DNA from: an uncultured Butyricicoccus sp.
GTDB lineage: Bacteria; Bacillota; Clostridia; Oscillospirales; Butyricicoccaceae
Assembly: GCA_904420185.1 (NCBI GenBank)
Contig: CAJFUJ010000040.1
Location: 62,001 to 126,000 of the forward strand
Length of the DNA stretch: 64,000 nt
Direction: 5' to 3'
Shown: in pieces, positions 31,540 to 39,141 of the stretch
Numbering within the stretch: position 1 is the stretch's first letter
Layout of the letters: every line of letters begins with the position of its first letter
Notes under the pieces: model-generated
What the model saw: the letters and a program-made list of their open reading frames with translations, nothing else
Database searches by the model: none
Told to the model about the DNA's origin: nothing
Made by a program: the position numbers and the translations under genes

Positions 31540-31728
31540 ATGGCAAAATGTGATATTTGCGGCAAGGGTGTGACCTTCGGTATTAAGGTTTCCCATTCTC
31601 ACCGCCGTTCCAATCGGACGTGGAAGCCGAATGTCCGTCGCGTAAAGGCTATCGTGGACGGTACCCCCCGCCATGTTTACGTATGTACTCGGTGCCTCCG
31701 CTCCGGCAAGGTTACCCGCGCGATCTAA
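31540..31728 (+). CDS. rpmB: 50S ribosomal protein L28
   Basis: A 62-residue ribosomal protein with the zinc-type N-terminus MAKCDICGKGVTFGIKVSHS and second Cys pair in VYVCTRCLRSGKV. Full length. Strong AAGGAGGTGCAGGAAA before ATG 31540. A TATAAT lies at 31428-31433 without a good -35 at normal spacing. Monocistronic, followed by a terminator; the facing gene is a spore protein. Confidence 0.98.
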   Translation: MAKCDICGKGVTFGIKVSHSHRRSNRTWKPNVRRVKAIVDGTPRHVYVCTRCLRSGKVTRAI

Positions 31729-31753
31729 CAGCCGCGCGTATACTTTGACATTT

Positions 31754-31783
31754 AACCGCTCTGGCGTGCAGGGCGGTTTTTTC
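31754..31783 (+). terminator. Terminator after rpmB
   Basis: AACCGCTCTG (31754-31763) pairs with CAGGGCGGTT (31769-31778, one T-G pair), followed by TTTTTCT. Confidence 0.8.
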
Positions 31784-31797
31784 TATGCTTACCCAAA

Positions 31798-31834
31798 CGA
31801 AAAGGGAAAAGGCATCACGCCTTTTCCCTTTTCG
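31798..31834. terminator. Perfect 16-bp palindromic terminator between convergent genes
   Basis: CGAAAAGGGAAAAGGC (31798-31813) pairs perfectly with GCCTTTTCCCTTTTCG (31819-31834), loop ATCAC. It starts 3 nt beyond the SASP stop and probably ends that transcript on the minus strand. Confidence 0.85.
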
Positions 31835-31836
31835 TT

Positions 31837-32115
31837 TTATGCACGCTGCTCTAAAAGAAACGCAGCCCGGTATGTAACAATGGTTTGATGGCCTGGCGCT
31901 GTACGGTCGGCCCGGGCAAATTGCAGGGTTCGCACGGGACACATCTTTTTGACCATTTGACCGCCGACCGAACCAGCCTGGCGAGAGGTCAGATCGCCGT
32001 TGTAGCCATCCTTCAGGTTGACGCCGACCTCGGACGCAGCTTCCATCTTAAAGCGGTCCATTGCCGCACGCGCTTCCGGTACCATCCCTTTGTTCGAGCC
32101 ATTCTGAGTAGACAT
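31837..32115 (-). CDS. Alpha/beta-type small acid-soluble spore protein with unusual C-terminus
   Basis: A 92-residue spore DNA-binding protein. The core is canonical: VPEARAAMDRFKMEAASEVGV (protease GPR site region) and NLKDGYNGDLTSRQAGSVGG followed by QMVKKM. After MVKKM, where these proteins normally end within about ten residues, this one continues for 34 residues with a Cys and hydrophobic segment (CPVRTLQFARADRT ... TYRAAFLLEQRA). No other frame restores a standard ending. AAGGAG precedes ATG 32115. Upstream on the minus strand, CAATACTA with CATAT about 18 nt before may be a sigma-G promoter; tentative. Confidence 0.88.
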   Translation of the reverse strand: MSTQNGSNKGMVPEARAAMDRFKMEAASEVGVNLKDGYNGDLTSRQAGSVGGQMVKKMCPVRTLQFARADRTAPGHQTIVTYRAAFLLEQRA

Positions 32116-32327
32116 AATCTTTACTCTCCTTTTTCGATTTGGTTTTTGGGGATTTGCTGATAGTATTGTGTGCCGGGTGCAAAAAAGATATGAGATGTAA
32201 AATCTGCATGGAATGGCAGCCTGAAAATTTAAAATATCACCGGTCGATATATGTGCCAGCATCGTATATACTATCATACAAACAGCCTTATATCTGATGT
32301 AGCTAGCAGGCCTGCAAACGTTTTGGT

Positions 32328-32996
32328 TCATTCGGCATAATCGTTAATTTTGCCCAAAAGGCTTTGCTCGGTGTCGTCGATATAGGTATAGGAATCGGGC
32401 ACCGTGCCGACAATGACGGTGTCGGTCACAGCCATGCGGTTGGTGACGGTCAGGTCGCTAGCGCCCAGCGCAGTGATGAGGCGGACCTCAGCCTGGACCT
32501 CCAACAGGATTTGGTGGCGCGTCTGGTTGATACCTGCCGAGGTGAAGGCACTGATGAATTCGGCGTCGGCATAGCCCAGCGCGGTGATGCCGACCTGTAA
32601 GACCGGTCCGCGTCCGGCAAAAAGGGTGGGGAAGAGGATCGTGCCGAGCGGGATCTCCAAGCTGCCGCGTTCCAAGGTGTTGACCGCGTCGTATGCTGCA
32701 CGGGACAGCTGCACTTTCAGATAGTCCGCCAAGATGGTGTCGGTCGTCAGCGCGGTCACCTGGTTTGCGTTGTCGCGCTCGAGCGTGACCAAGTCCTCAT
32801 ACTGCGCGCGGTTCTGGTAGATCTGCTGGGTCAGCGCGTCGTGGATGGCATAAGAAGCGGTCTGCTGCACCAAGTTTTGCGCGTATTCCAAGGCGACCGG
32901 TCGCAACACACGCAAAAATAAAAACACACAGGTCAGCAGGGCGAAGCCAAATGCAACAAACCTACCCCAATGCTTCCTTGGCTTTCTCCGCCGCAC
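32328..32996 (-). CDS. yunB: Sporulation protein YunB
   Basis: A 222-residue protein with an N-terminal TM segment (FVAFGFALLTCVFLFLRVL) and an extracytoplasmic domain typical of YunB: LEYAQNLVQQTASYAIHDAL, VTALTTDTILADYLKVQL, SLEIPLGTILFPTLFAGRGP and AEVRLITALGASDLTVTNRM (each motif within family pattern). YunB is a sigma-E-dependent sporulation protein in Bacillus; its exact role is unclear. GTG 32996 sits 8 nt after GGAGGTGA. Adjacent to the SASP gene on the same strand, with a 212-nt gap that holds the SASP promoter region. Confidence 0.9.
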   Translation of the reverse strand: MRRRKPRKHWGRFVAFGFALLTCVFLFLRVLRPVALEYAQNLVQQTASYAIHDALTQQIYQNRAQYEDLVTLERDNANQVTALTTDTILADYLKVQLSRAAYDAVNTLERGSLEIPLGTILFPTLFAGRGPVLQVGITALGYADAEFISAFTSAGINQTRHQILLEVQAEVRLITALGASDLTVTNRMAVTDTVIVGTVPDSYTYIDDTEQSLLGKINDYAE

Positions 32997-33098
32997 TGTG
33001 CATCACCTCCAGCATAGCTTATGCGCTGCATAGCAGGGCTAGAAGGGAGAGGGAAAGCAGGCGAGTATGAAAATCCGCCCGTTGTGCGAGAATTTCTA

Positions 33099-33127
33099 TT
33101 GTATCCCTCCACAGTATATGGTACTAT
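33099..33127 (+). promoter_or_regulatory. Promoter of the proline biosynthesis operon
   Basis: TTGTAT (33099-33104), 17-nt spacer, TACTAT (33122-33127), about 48 nt before proB. No T-box or other structured leader fits in the short space. Confidence 0.65.
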
Positions 33128-33175
33128 TTGAATAGGAATACACCCTGGTCACAGGGGGAAAACGGAGCGATTTGC

Positions 33176-34012
33176 ATGATGTCCCAAACCCAAGCGATGC
33201 GCCGCATAGTTGTCAAGGTCGGCACATCCAGTTTGACTTATCCCAACGGCAAGCTCAATATCGGGCGGATTGAAAGCCTGGTGCGTGTGATTTCCGATTT
33301 ACAAAATAGAGGGTATCAGATGGTGCTGGTGTCCTCAGGCGCGGTAGGCGTCGGCGCGGCCAAGATTGGCTGGCGTGAACACCCGCGCGACATCCGCATG
33401 AAACAGGCCGCTGCTGCTGTCGGCCAGTGCGAGCTGATGCATATTTATGATAAGATGTTCCTGGAATACGGCATCAAGGTCGCCCAGGTGTTGCTCACGC
33501 GCGAGAACGTTTCCGATGAAATCCCGCGCGCAAACATCCACGCCACCTTCGACATCCTGCTGGATACCGAAGTCGTGCCAATTGTCAATGAAAACGACAC
33601 CGTGGCCACGGCAGAGCTGGAGAATATGGAGACTTTTGGTGATAACGACACCCTGTCGGCCGTTGTGGCGCGGGTATGCGGGGCCGACCTGCTGGTCATC
33701 TTTACCGACATCGAGGGTCTGTACGATTCCGATCCCCGCGACAATCCCAACGCCAAGCTGATTGGGCGGGTGGAAAAGATCGACACTGCGCTGCGGGCCA
33801 TCGCAGGCGGGCCGGGTTCGGCAGGCGGCACAGGCGGCATGGCAACCAAATTGACGGCTGCCGAGTTGTGCATGGACGCAGGGATCTCCATGCTCATTAC
33901 CAAGGGTGACCGCCCGGAAATCTTATATGATATTGTGGCGGGCAAGCCGGTGGGTACCCTGTTCAAGCGCCCGGGAAGACATAGAAAAAAAGAAAGCACG
34001 GAAGAGCTGTGA
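33176..34012 (+). CDS. proB: Glutamate 5-kinase
   Basis: First step of proline synthesis: glutamate plus ATP to gamma-glutamyl phosphate. 278 aa, the short form with only the amino-acid-kinase domain; the C-terminal PUA domain of E. coli ProB is absent. Motifs RRIVVKVGTSSLTYP, MVLVSSGAVGVGAAKIGW, PIVNENDTVA, FGDNDTLSA, IFTDIEGLYDSDPRDNP and GTGGMATKLTAAEL (substrate and ATP sites). ATG 33176 is 8 nt after GGAG; Met33197 is the alternative. Followed after 94 nt by proA. Confidence 0.95.
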   Translation: MMSQTQAMRRIVVKVGTSSLTYPNGKLNIGRIESLVRVISDLQNRGYQMVLVSSGAVGVGAAKIGWREHPRDIRMKQAAAAVGQCELMHIYDKMFLEYGIKVAQVLLTRENVSDEIPRANIHATFDILLDTEVVPIVNENDTVATAELENMETFGDNDTLSAVVARVCGADLLVIFTDIEGLYDSDPRDNPNAKLIGRVEKIDTALRAIAGGPGSAGGTGGMATKLTAAELCMDAGISMLITKGDRPEILYDIVAGKPVGTLFKRPGRHRKKESTEEL

Positions 34013-34106
34013 GGCAAATTTTTGCCGAATGGCCGAGGCCGGATGCGGGAGATGCCGCGCACCGCTTTTATAAAAAATATACCAATCGTCTGGGGGTTTT
34101 CATCCA

Positions 34107-35354
34107 ATGCGTACGTTAGCTGACATTGCACAGGCAGCCAAGGCTGCAAAATATGAGGTCGCCCGGCTGGGGACCAACGACAAAAACCGGGGGCTGATGG
34201 CCATTGCCCACGCCCTGACCAACCGGAGCGCAGAGATTTTGGCCGCAAATGCGGTGGACTTGCAAGAGGGGCGGAAGAACGGCTTGGGCGAAGGGTTGCT
34301 CGACCGGCTGCTCCTGACCGAAGCACGCATCCAGGGAATCGCTGAAGGCTGCCGTCAGGTAGCTGCCCTGTCCGACCCGGTGGGTGAGGTACTTTGGCAG
34401 CGCACCCGGCCCAATGGGCTCAAGATCGGGCTGACGCGCGTGCCCATGGGCGTGATCGGCATTATCTATGAGGCGCGGCCCAATGTGACGGTGGATGCGG
34501 CGGCGCTGTGCTTTAAGGCGGGATCGGCCTGTATCCTGCGCGGCGGCAAGGAGGCGTTTCATTCCTCCTTATGCTTGACCAATATCATGCGGGACGCGCT
34601 GGCGGCCGAGGGACTGCCAGTGAACGCCATCAACCTGGTGGAGGATACCAGCCGCGAAACCGCCAATGAGATGATGCGGCTCAATGGGTATTTGGATGTA
34701 CTCATCCCGCGCGGCGGGGCCGGGCTCATCCAGGCGGTGGTGCGCAACGCAACGGTACCGGTCATCGAAACCGGGACGGGCAACTGCCATGTCTATGTGG
34801 ATGCTTCAGCTGATTTGGATATGGCTGCGCGCATTCTGGTCAACGCAAAATGTCAACGCATTTCGGTCTGCAATGCGGCCGAGAGCCTGCTGGTGCATCA
34901 GGACGTGGCCGAGGCGTTTTTGCCGCTGGCCGCCCAGGCGCTGGCGCCTGACGGCGTCAAACTGCACGGCTGCCCGCGCACGCGCGCGATTTTGGGCGAC
35001 GCCGTCCTGCCTGCAACCGAGGAGGATTACGGCAAGGAATACCTGGCCTACGAGATTTCGGTCAAGGTGGTGGATAGCTTGGAACAAGCGATTGCCCACA
35101 TCAACACCTTTGGCACTGGGCATTCGGAATGCATCGTCACCCGGGATTACACGGCTTCCCAGCAATTTTTGGACCAGGTGGACGCGGCGGCCGTGTACGT
35201 CAACGCATCGACCCGGTTTACCGATGGCTTTGAGTTCGGCTTTGGCGCCGAAATCGGCATCTCTACCCAGAAGCTGCACGCCCGTGGTCCCATGGGGCTG
35301 GAGGCGTTGACCAGCCAGAAATATATCATTTACGGAAACGGGCAGGTGAGATAA
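34107..35354 (+). CDS. proA: Gamma-glutamyl phosphate reductase
   Basis: Second step of proline synthesis: NADPH-dependent reduction of gamma-glutamyl phosphate to the semialdehyde. 415 aa, full length. Aldehyde-dehydrogenase fold with RVPMGVIGIIYEARPNVT, LRGGKEAF, IPRGGAGLIQAVV, VIETGTGNCHVYVD and the catalytic Cys in KCQRISVCNAAES; the end GPMGLEALTSQKYIIYGNG is diagnostic. There is a 94-nt gap after proB without a terminator, so the two form an operon; the CYTH gene follows after a single nucleotide. Confidence 0.97.
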   Translation: MRTLADIAQAAKAAKYEVARLGTNDKNRGLMAIAHALTNRSAEILAANAVDLQEGRKNGLGEGLLDRLLLTEARIQGIAEGCRQVAALSDPVGEVLWQRTRPNGLKIGLTRVPMGVIGIIYEARPNVTVDAAALCFKAGSACILRGGKEAFHSSLCLTNIMRDALAAEGLPVNAINLVEDTSRETANEMMRLNGYLDVLIPRGGAGLIQAVVRNATVPVIETGTGNCHVYVDASADLDMAARILVNAKCQRISVCNAAESLLVHQDVAEAFLPLAAQALAPDGVKLHGCPRTRAILGDAVLPATEEDYGKEYLAYEISVKVVDSLEQAIAHINTFGTGHSECIVTRDYTASQQFLDQVDAAAVYVNASTRFTDGFEFGFGAEIGISTQKLHARGPMGLEALTSQKYIIYGNGQVR

Positions 35355-35355
35355 A

Positions 35356-35946
35356 ATGGAGAGAGAGTTTAAATGGAAAGCGACTGCTGGCGACTTTGAG
35401 GAGCTGGTGCAATATTTGGGCCTGAATGAAATCGAACCTGTGGAAATGTTTGCCGAGTATTATGATACGCCCGACCGCCGGCTGCGGCAGCGCAAGGTGG
35501 CGCTGCGTATGCGCCGGGAAAACCACGAGCAGCTCTGCTGCCTCAAGCTGCGCGATGCAGCCAGCGATGGCCTGCATGTCCACGAGGAATACGAGTGCAT
35601 GGCCGCCACCTTGGAGGAGGGCTTGGGCGTTTTGCCGGGGCAAGGTGCGCCATTGGATTTGTGCCATGCCTTGCGCACGGCCGATTTGAGCGTAGTGTGC
35701 CAAACCAAATTCCATCGACGCCGCGCGGTATGGCTTGACCCGCTGTTCACGGCTGAACTGAGCTTTGACCAGGGCGTTTTGTCCTGTGCAGGGCGGGAGC
35801 TGCCGGTCGGTGAAATCGAGTGCGAACAGAAATCCGGAGAGGATGTAGCCTTTGAAGAGGCTTGCCAGCTGTTGGCCCGACGCTTTTCGCTGAAACCAGA
35901 AGCGCGTAGCAAGCTCTCCCGTGCATTGGATTTGGAGCGCGCCTAA
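35356..35946 (+). CDS. CYTH-domain (triphosphate tunnel metalloenzyme) protein
   Basis: A 196-residue protein that starts with MEREFKWKA, the ExExK-type signature of CYTH enzymes, followed by EYYDTPDRRLRQRKVALRMRR (basic tunnel residues), CCLKLRD, EYECMA, KFHRRRAVW and ELPVGEIECEQKSG. The family hydrolyses triphosphates, inorganic tripolyphosphate or thiamine triphosphate; the substrate here is unknown. It begins one base after proA, and must be co-translated with it, though no functional link to proline synthesis is established. Confidence 0.87.
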   Translation: MEREFKWKATAGDFEELVQYLGLNEIEPVEMFAEYYDTPDRRLRQRKVALRMRRENHEQLCCLKLRDAASDGLHVHEEYECMAATLEEGLGVLPGQGAPLDLCHALRTADLSVVCQTKFHRRRAVWLDPLFTAELSFDQGVLSCAGRELPVGEIECEQKSGEDVAFEEACQLLARRFSLKPEARSKLSRALDLERA

Positions 35947-36292
35947 ACGCGGTGGCAGAATGGAGCGCGCGGCCTGTATGATCCCCTATTTTGCGTAGGA
36001 CTCTTGCAGGCTTTCGTTTTTCTGGCTTGCATTGACTGCGATGGGTGTCTCGTTGTGCGCAGCAAAGGATTGAATGTTAAAAGATGGATGATATGCCTTT
36101 GAAGTTTGAAAAATCCATGGTGAAATTGGGCGGTTTTGCTGTTGTTTTGCCGATTTTATAAGAGGATTCGGATATTTTGTCCGGCAATCGAAGAAGAAGG
36201 GTGGGAAATTTCATCTTTATTCCCACCATACTGCAAGGTTTAATCCATAAAAGCAAACGAAAGCCGCTGTTTGAAAACTTGCGCTTTTCGTC
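35947..36292 (+). other. Intergenic region without a convincing gene
   Basis: AT-rich compared with its neighbours. The only notable structure is the inverted repeat GGTGGGAA (36200-36207) with TTCCCACC (36220-36227), followed on the minus strand by CTTCTTCTTCG; it may act as a terminator for minus-strand transcription, but no gene is served. A 73-codon minus-strand frame lies here but has no ribosome site. Confidence 0.4.
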
Positions 36293-36321
36293 TTGCAATT
36301 CCGGCCTACGTTCGGTATAAT
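36293..36321 (+). promoter_or_regulatory. Promoter of the DUF3006/decarboxylase operon
   Basis: TTGCAA (36293-36298), 17-nt spacer, TATAAT (36316-36321). Transcription should begin near 36328, giving a ~143-nt leader. Confidence 0.8.
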
Positions 36322-36327
36322 ATGAAT

Positions 36328-36470
36328 AAAGAACTGTAAAATTTCCGGATGCGCCGCAGGAAACGATTCTTTAGCTGGCGGCGCGTCTTTCGGGGGATGG
36401 CGAGGCTTTCAGCGTTTCCCCCGCCTCCCCCGCTGTCGCATTCACATCCGGACCAAGAGGAGAGTGCTGT
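36328..36470 (+). ncRNA. Candidate structured 5' leader RNA
   Basis: The leader is closed by a perfect 8-bp helix, TCCGGATG (36344-36351) with CATCCGGA (36445-36452). Inside are GCGCCGC (36351-36357) with GCGGCGC (36378-36384), and GGGGGA (36392-36397) with TCCCCC (36417-36422). The 3' strand of the closing helix is 3-4 nt upstream of the Shine-Dalgarno AGAGGAG (36456-36462), the position expected for a translation-controlling switch. It does not match the lysine, T-box or SAM consensus I know. No protein is encoded in it. Confidence 0.45.
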
Positions 36471-36707
36471 ATGAAACAGAAAGCCATTGTTGACCGGTTT
36501 GAAGGAGAGTTTGTCATCTTGGAGCGGGAAGACGGCAAGTATATCCAGATTCCCCGCGAAAACGCACCAGCTATGGCCGGGGAAGGCATGGTCGTTTGGT
36601 ATGAGGGCGACCAGATCTTGTCCATCGACGAGGCCGAAACCGCCCGGCAAGAATATGACCTGCAACGCAGGTTTGAGCGGCTCTTGGGCCGCAGAAACTT
36701 TACTTAA
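36471..36707 (+). CDS. DUF3006-domain protein
   Basis: A 78-residue small protein: AIVDRFEGEFVILEREDGKY, IQIPRENAPAMAGEGMVVWY and EGDQILSIDEAETARQEYDLQ, the DUF3006 pattern, a beta-rich domain of unknown function often encoded next to metallo-beta-lactamase or secreted hydrolase genes. Here it leads the unit with a DapDC-like decarboxylase 82 nt downstream. ATG 36471 follows AGAGGAGAGTGCTGT. The preceding leader is strongly structured. Confidence 0.8.
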   Translation: MKQKAIVDRFEGEFVILEREDGKYIQIPRENAPAMAGEGMVVWYEGDQILSIDEAETARQEYDLQRRFERLLGRRNFT

Positions 36708-36789
36708 TAGACACCCAGCGCAGTCTCCGCAGATCGCCGCGGCGCTATGAGACGATTTGGGCAAATCCCAGCAAAGGAAGTATGAACGT

Positions 36790-38052
36790 ATGCAAAAAAA
36801 ACCTTTCGTGACCCTCCCGCAGATTGAGGAGATGGTCCAAACCTATCCTACCCCATTCCATCTCTATGATGAAAAGGGCATCCGCGAGAACGCGCGCAAG
36901 GTCAAGGCCGCGTTTGCTTGGAACCCGGGCTTCAAAGAATATTTCGCAGTCAAAGCTACGCCCAACCCCCGTATCCTCCAGATCCTCAAGGAGGAGGGCT
37001 TCGGGGCCGACTGCTCCAGCTATACCGAGCTGCTGATGAGCAAGGCGGTGGGGCTGACTGGCCACAACATCATGTTTTCCTCCAATGTCACCCCGGCGCA
37101 GGACTTCGCCCTTGCAGCCGAGCTGGGGGCCATCATCAACTTTGACGACATCACCCATATCGATTTTTACGAAAAAATCGCGCCCTTCCAGGACACCATG
37201 TGCTGCCGCTACAACCCCGGTGGCGACTTTGTACTGGATAACGAGATCATGGATACACCCCAGCAGGCCAAATACGGCATGACCCGCCCGCAGATGACCG
37301 AGGCATTCTTAAAGCTCAAGGAAAAAGGCGTCAAACATTTTGGCATTCACGCTTTCCTGGCCTCCAATACAGTGGCAAATGAGTACTACCCGGCGCTGGC
37401 GCGCATCCTATTCAAAACCGCCGTCGAGCTGCAGCGGGAGACCGGTGTCCACATCGCGTTCATCAATCTGTCGGGCGGCGTCGGCGTGCCGTACCGTCCC
37501 GACCAGCAGCCCAACGACATCATGGCCATCGGCGAGGGCGTGCGCCAGGCCTATGAGGAGATCCTGACCCCCGCCGGCATGGGCGACGTGGCCATCTTCA
37601 CCGAAATGGGCCGGTTCATCCTAGCGCCTTACGGGTGCTTGGTCACCCAGTGCATCCATCAGAAGCATACCCACAAGGAGTACATCGGTTGCGACGCCTG
37701 CGCGGCCAACCTGATGCGCCCGGCCATGTATGGCGCCTACCACCACATCACCGTGTTGGGCAAGGAGGACGCGCCCTGCGACCACATGTACGATGTCACC
37801 GGTGGCCTGTGTGAGAACAACGACAAGTTCGCCATTGACCGGATGCTGCCCCAGATCGACGTGGGCGATTACCTGGTCATCCACGATACCGGCGCGCACG
37901 GTTTTGCTATGGGCTACAATTACAACGGCAAGCTGCGCTCGGCCGAAGTGCTGCTGCATGAGGACGGCTCGACCGAGCTCATCCGCCGCGCTGAAACCCC
38001 GCAGGACTATTTCGCCACCCTGGACGTGACCGGGGTATTCGGGGACAAGTAA
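36790..38052 (+). CDS. lysA: Diaminopimelate decarboxylase-family enzyme
   Basis: A 420-residue PLP fold-III decarboxylase. PLP lysine is Lys55 (EYFAVKATPNPRIL), with SGGVGVPYRPDQQP (phosphate-binding Gly loop) and the Cys-Glu-x-x-Asp catalytic motif in VTGGLCENNDKF. The sequence between CDACAANLMRPAMYGAYHH and the end is that of the DAP decarboxylase family, although this branch is divergent from classical LysA, so another amino-acid decarboxylase activity is possible. ATG 36790 follows AAAGGAAG. Downstream of the DUF3006 gene and closed by a terminator. Confidence 0.8.
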   Translation: MQKKPFVTLPQIEEMVQTYPTPFHLYDEKGIRENARKVKAAFAWNPGFKEYFAVKATPNPRILQILKEEGFGADCSSYTELLMSKAVGLTGHNIMFSSNVTPAQDFALAAELGAIINFDDITHIDFYEKIAPFQDTMCCRYNPGGDFVLDNEIMDTPQQAKYGMTRPQMTEAFLKLKEKGVKHFGIHAFLASNTVANEYYPALARILFKTAVELQRETGVHIAFINLSGGVGVPYRPDQQPNDIMAIGEGVRQAYEEILTPAGMGDVAIFTEMGRFILAPYGCLVTQCIHQKHTHKEYIGCDACAANLMRPAMYGAYHHITVLGKEDAPCDHMYDVTGGLCENNDKFAIDRMLPQIDVGDYLVIHDTGAHGFAMGYNYNGKLRSAEVLLHEDGSTELIRRAETPQDYFATLDVTGVFGDK

Positions 38053-38065
38053 ATCACCAACCAGA

Positions 38066-38102
38066 CCGCCGGTGGGAGAAATCCTATCCGGCGGATTTTT
38101 TT
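38066..38102 (+). terminator. Terminator after the decarboxylase gene
   Basis: CCGCCGG (38066-38072) pairs with CCGGCGG (38088-38094), followed by ATTTTTTT. Confidence 0.85.
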
Positions 38103-38175
38103 GCTCAAAAAATCGTGTCAGCGGGAACCGAACAGCCCTCTGGTTCGTAATACAGGGTAGAAGGGAGGGGATAGC

Positions 38176-38646
38176 GTGTTCGACGAAGAAATTGCGGCGC
38201 ATGGGCCGCGGCTGTATGCCCTGTGCCTGCGGCTGTGCCGCAACCGGTGGGATGCAGACGATCTGTACCAGGACACCTGGTACAAAGCGCTGCGCGCTTA
38301 CAAAAAGTACGACAGCAGCCGCCCTTTTGCCGCTTGGTTGACCACCATTTGCGTCAACACCTACCGCGACCAGTACCGGCGGAAGAAATGGCGTGAATGG
38401 CTGCACTTGGACGATGCCGCGCTGGAACGGGTTGCTGCCCCGCCCGACGATCCCCATGCAGCGGTGCGGCAGGCGGTGGACGCGCTGCCCGAGCCGCTGC
38501 GGTTGGCGGTGACGCTATATTATTTTGCCGGCTGCGACGTCGCCCAGACCGCCCAGGCGCTGGGCGTAGCAGAGGGGACGGTCAAATCCCGCCTGGCCCG
38601 TGCGCGGGCCAAACTGAAAGGAGTGCTGCAAGACGATGGAGGATAA
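38176..38646 (+). CDS. ECF-type RNA polymerase sigma factor
   Basis: A 156-residue sigma factor: region 2 (LYALCLRLCRNRWDADDLYQD, then TWYKALRAYKKYDSSRPFAAWL) and region 4 (LPEPLRLAVTLYYFAGCDVAQ, then TAQALGVAEGTVKSRLARAR). GTG 38176 follows AAGGGAGGGG. Its 3' end overlaps the next gene by 11 nt, a small membrane protein that is the best anti-sigma candidate. Distinct from the ECF sigma at 25295-25780. Target promoters are unknown. Confidence 0.9.
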   Translation: MFDEEIAAHGPRLYALCLRLCRNRWDADDLYQDTWYKALRAYKKYDSSRPFAAWLTTICVNTYRDQYRRKKWREWLHLDDAALERVAAPPDDPHAAVRQAVDALPEPLRLAVTLYYFAGCDVAQTAQALGVAEGTVKSRLARARAKLKGVLQDDGG

Positions 38647-38935
38647 ATTGCGGGAGGCGATGGCCTTTCCGCCGGTTGTGCCGCCGCGGGTGACCGAGCA
38701 GAGCCTGCGCGAACGCGCGGCGCGCAAGCGGACAAAGCTGCAAATCCAACTGCTGAGCCTGCTGAGCTTTGTGTGGACCGGCTTGCTGGCCTGCCTGGCG
38801 TGGGTGTATCTGCCGGTCGCGCCTGTGTACAGCCTGGCAGTTGCGGCGGTGCTGGCGGTAGGGGTGCCGGTCTGCGGCGGCCTGACCGCGCTGGCGCTGC
38901 ACCATGAAAGACGAAAGGAGAGAAAACGGATATGA
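38636..38935 (+). CDS. Small membrane protein, probable anti-sigma partner
   Basis: A 99-residue protein: a ~38-residue basic cytoplasmic N-terminus (MEDKLREAMAFPPVVPPRVTEQ, then SLRERAARKRTKLQ), two adjacent TM segments (about 40-60 and 65-88) and a basic C-terminal tail. No zinc-anti-sigma HxxxCxxC motif. Overlap with the sigma gene upstream and the membrane topology make it the likely negative regulator, but no family signature confirms this. ATG 38636 has AAGGAG upstream within the sigma gene. Its stop overlaps the next start (ATGA). Confidence 0.55.
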   Translation: MEDKLREAMAFPPVVPPRVTEQSLRERAARKRTKLQIQLLSLLSFVWTGLLACLAWVYLPVAPVYSLAVAAVLAVGVPVCGGLTALALHHERRKERKRI

Positions 38936-39141
38936 TGCTTTCGACAAGTGTAGGCCTGTGGGCCTTGGTGTTGCTGTTTTTTTGCCTGATTGCGCTGGGC
39001 GCTGTGCTGGTGCTGGCGGTTTGGGCGATTGTGCGCCGTAGCAGGCGGCAAACCTGCCCGGCCTGTGGCAAGCCGCTCCAGCCGCAATACACAGTATGCC
39101 CCTACTGCGGGGCGCCGGTGAAGAGGAGGGAGGAAAAATGA
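38932..39141 (+). CDS. Membrane-anchored zinc-ribbon protein
   Basis: A 69-residue protein: one N-terminal TM segment (LWALVLLFFCLIALGAVLVLA) and a C-terminal zinc ribbon, CPACGKPLQPQYTVCPYC (two Cys-x2-Cys pairs) ending with a basic KRREEK. The ribbon should lie in the cytoplasm. ATG 38932 overlaps the previous stop, and its own stop overlaps the next ATG, so expression is tightly coupled to the sigma factor. Function unknown. Confidence 0.7.
   Translation: MMLSTSVGLWALVLLFFCLIALGAVLVLAVWAIVRRSRRQTCPACGKPLQPQYTVCPYCGAPVKRREEK

Noticed and set aside
31837..32000. Frameshift in the SASP C-terminus
   Set aside because: Neither alternative frame after MVKKM gives a normal SASP ending, so the extension is reported as seen rather than as an error.
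36077..36298. 73-codon minus-strand frame in the intergenic region
   Set aside because: TTG start without a ribosome site and no similarity; treated as chance.
36328..36470. Lysine riboswitch or T-box upstream of the decarboxylase operon
   Set aside because: The leader is shorter than a lysine riboswitch, and no T-box sequence or terminator/antiterminator pair is visible.
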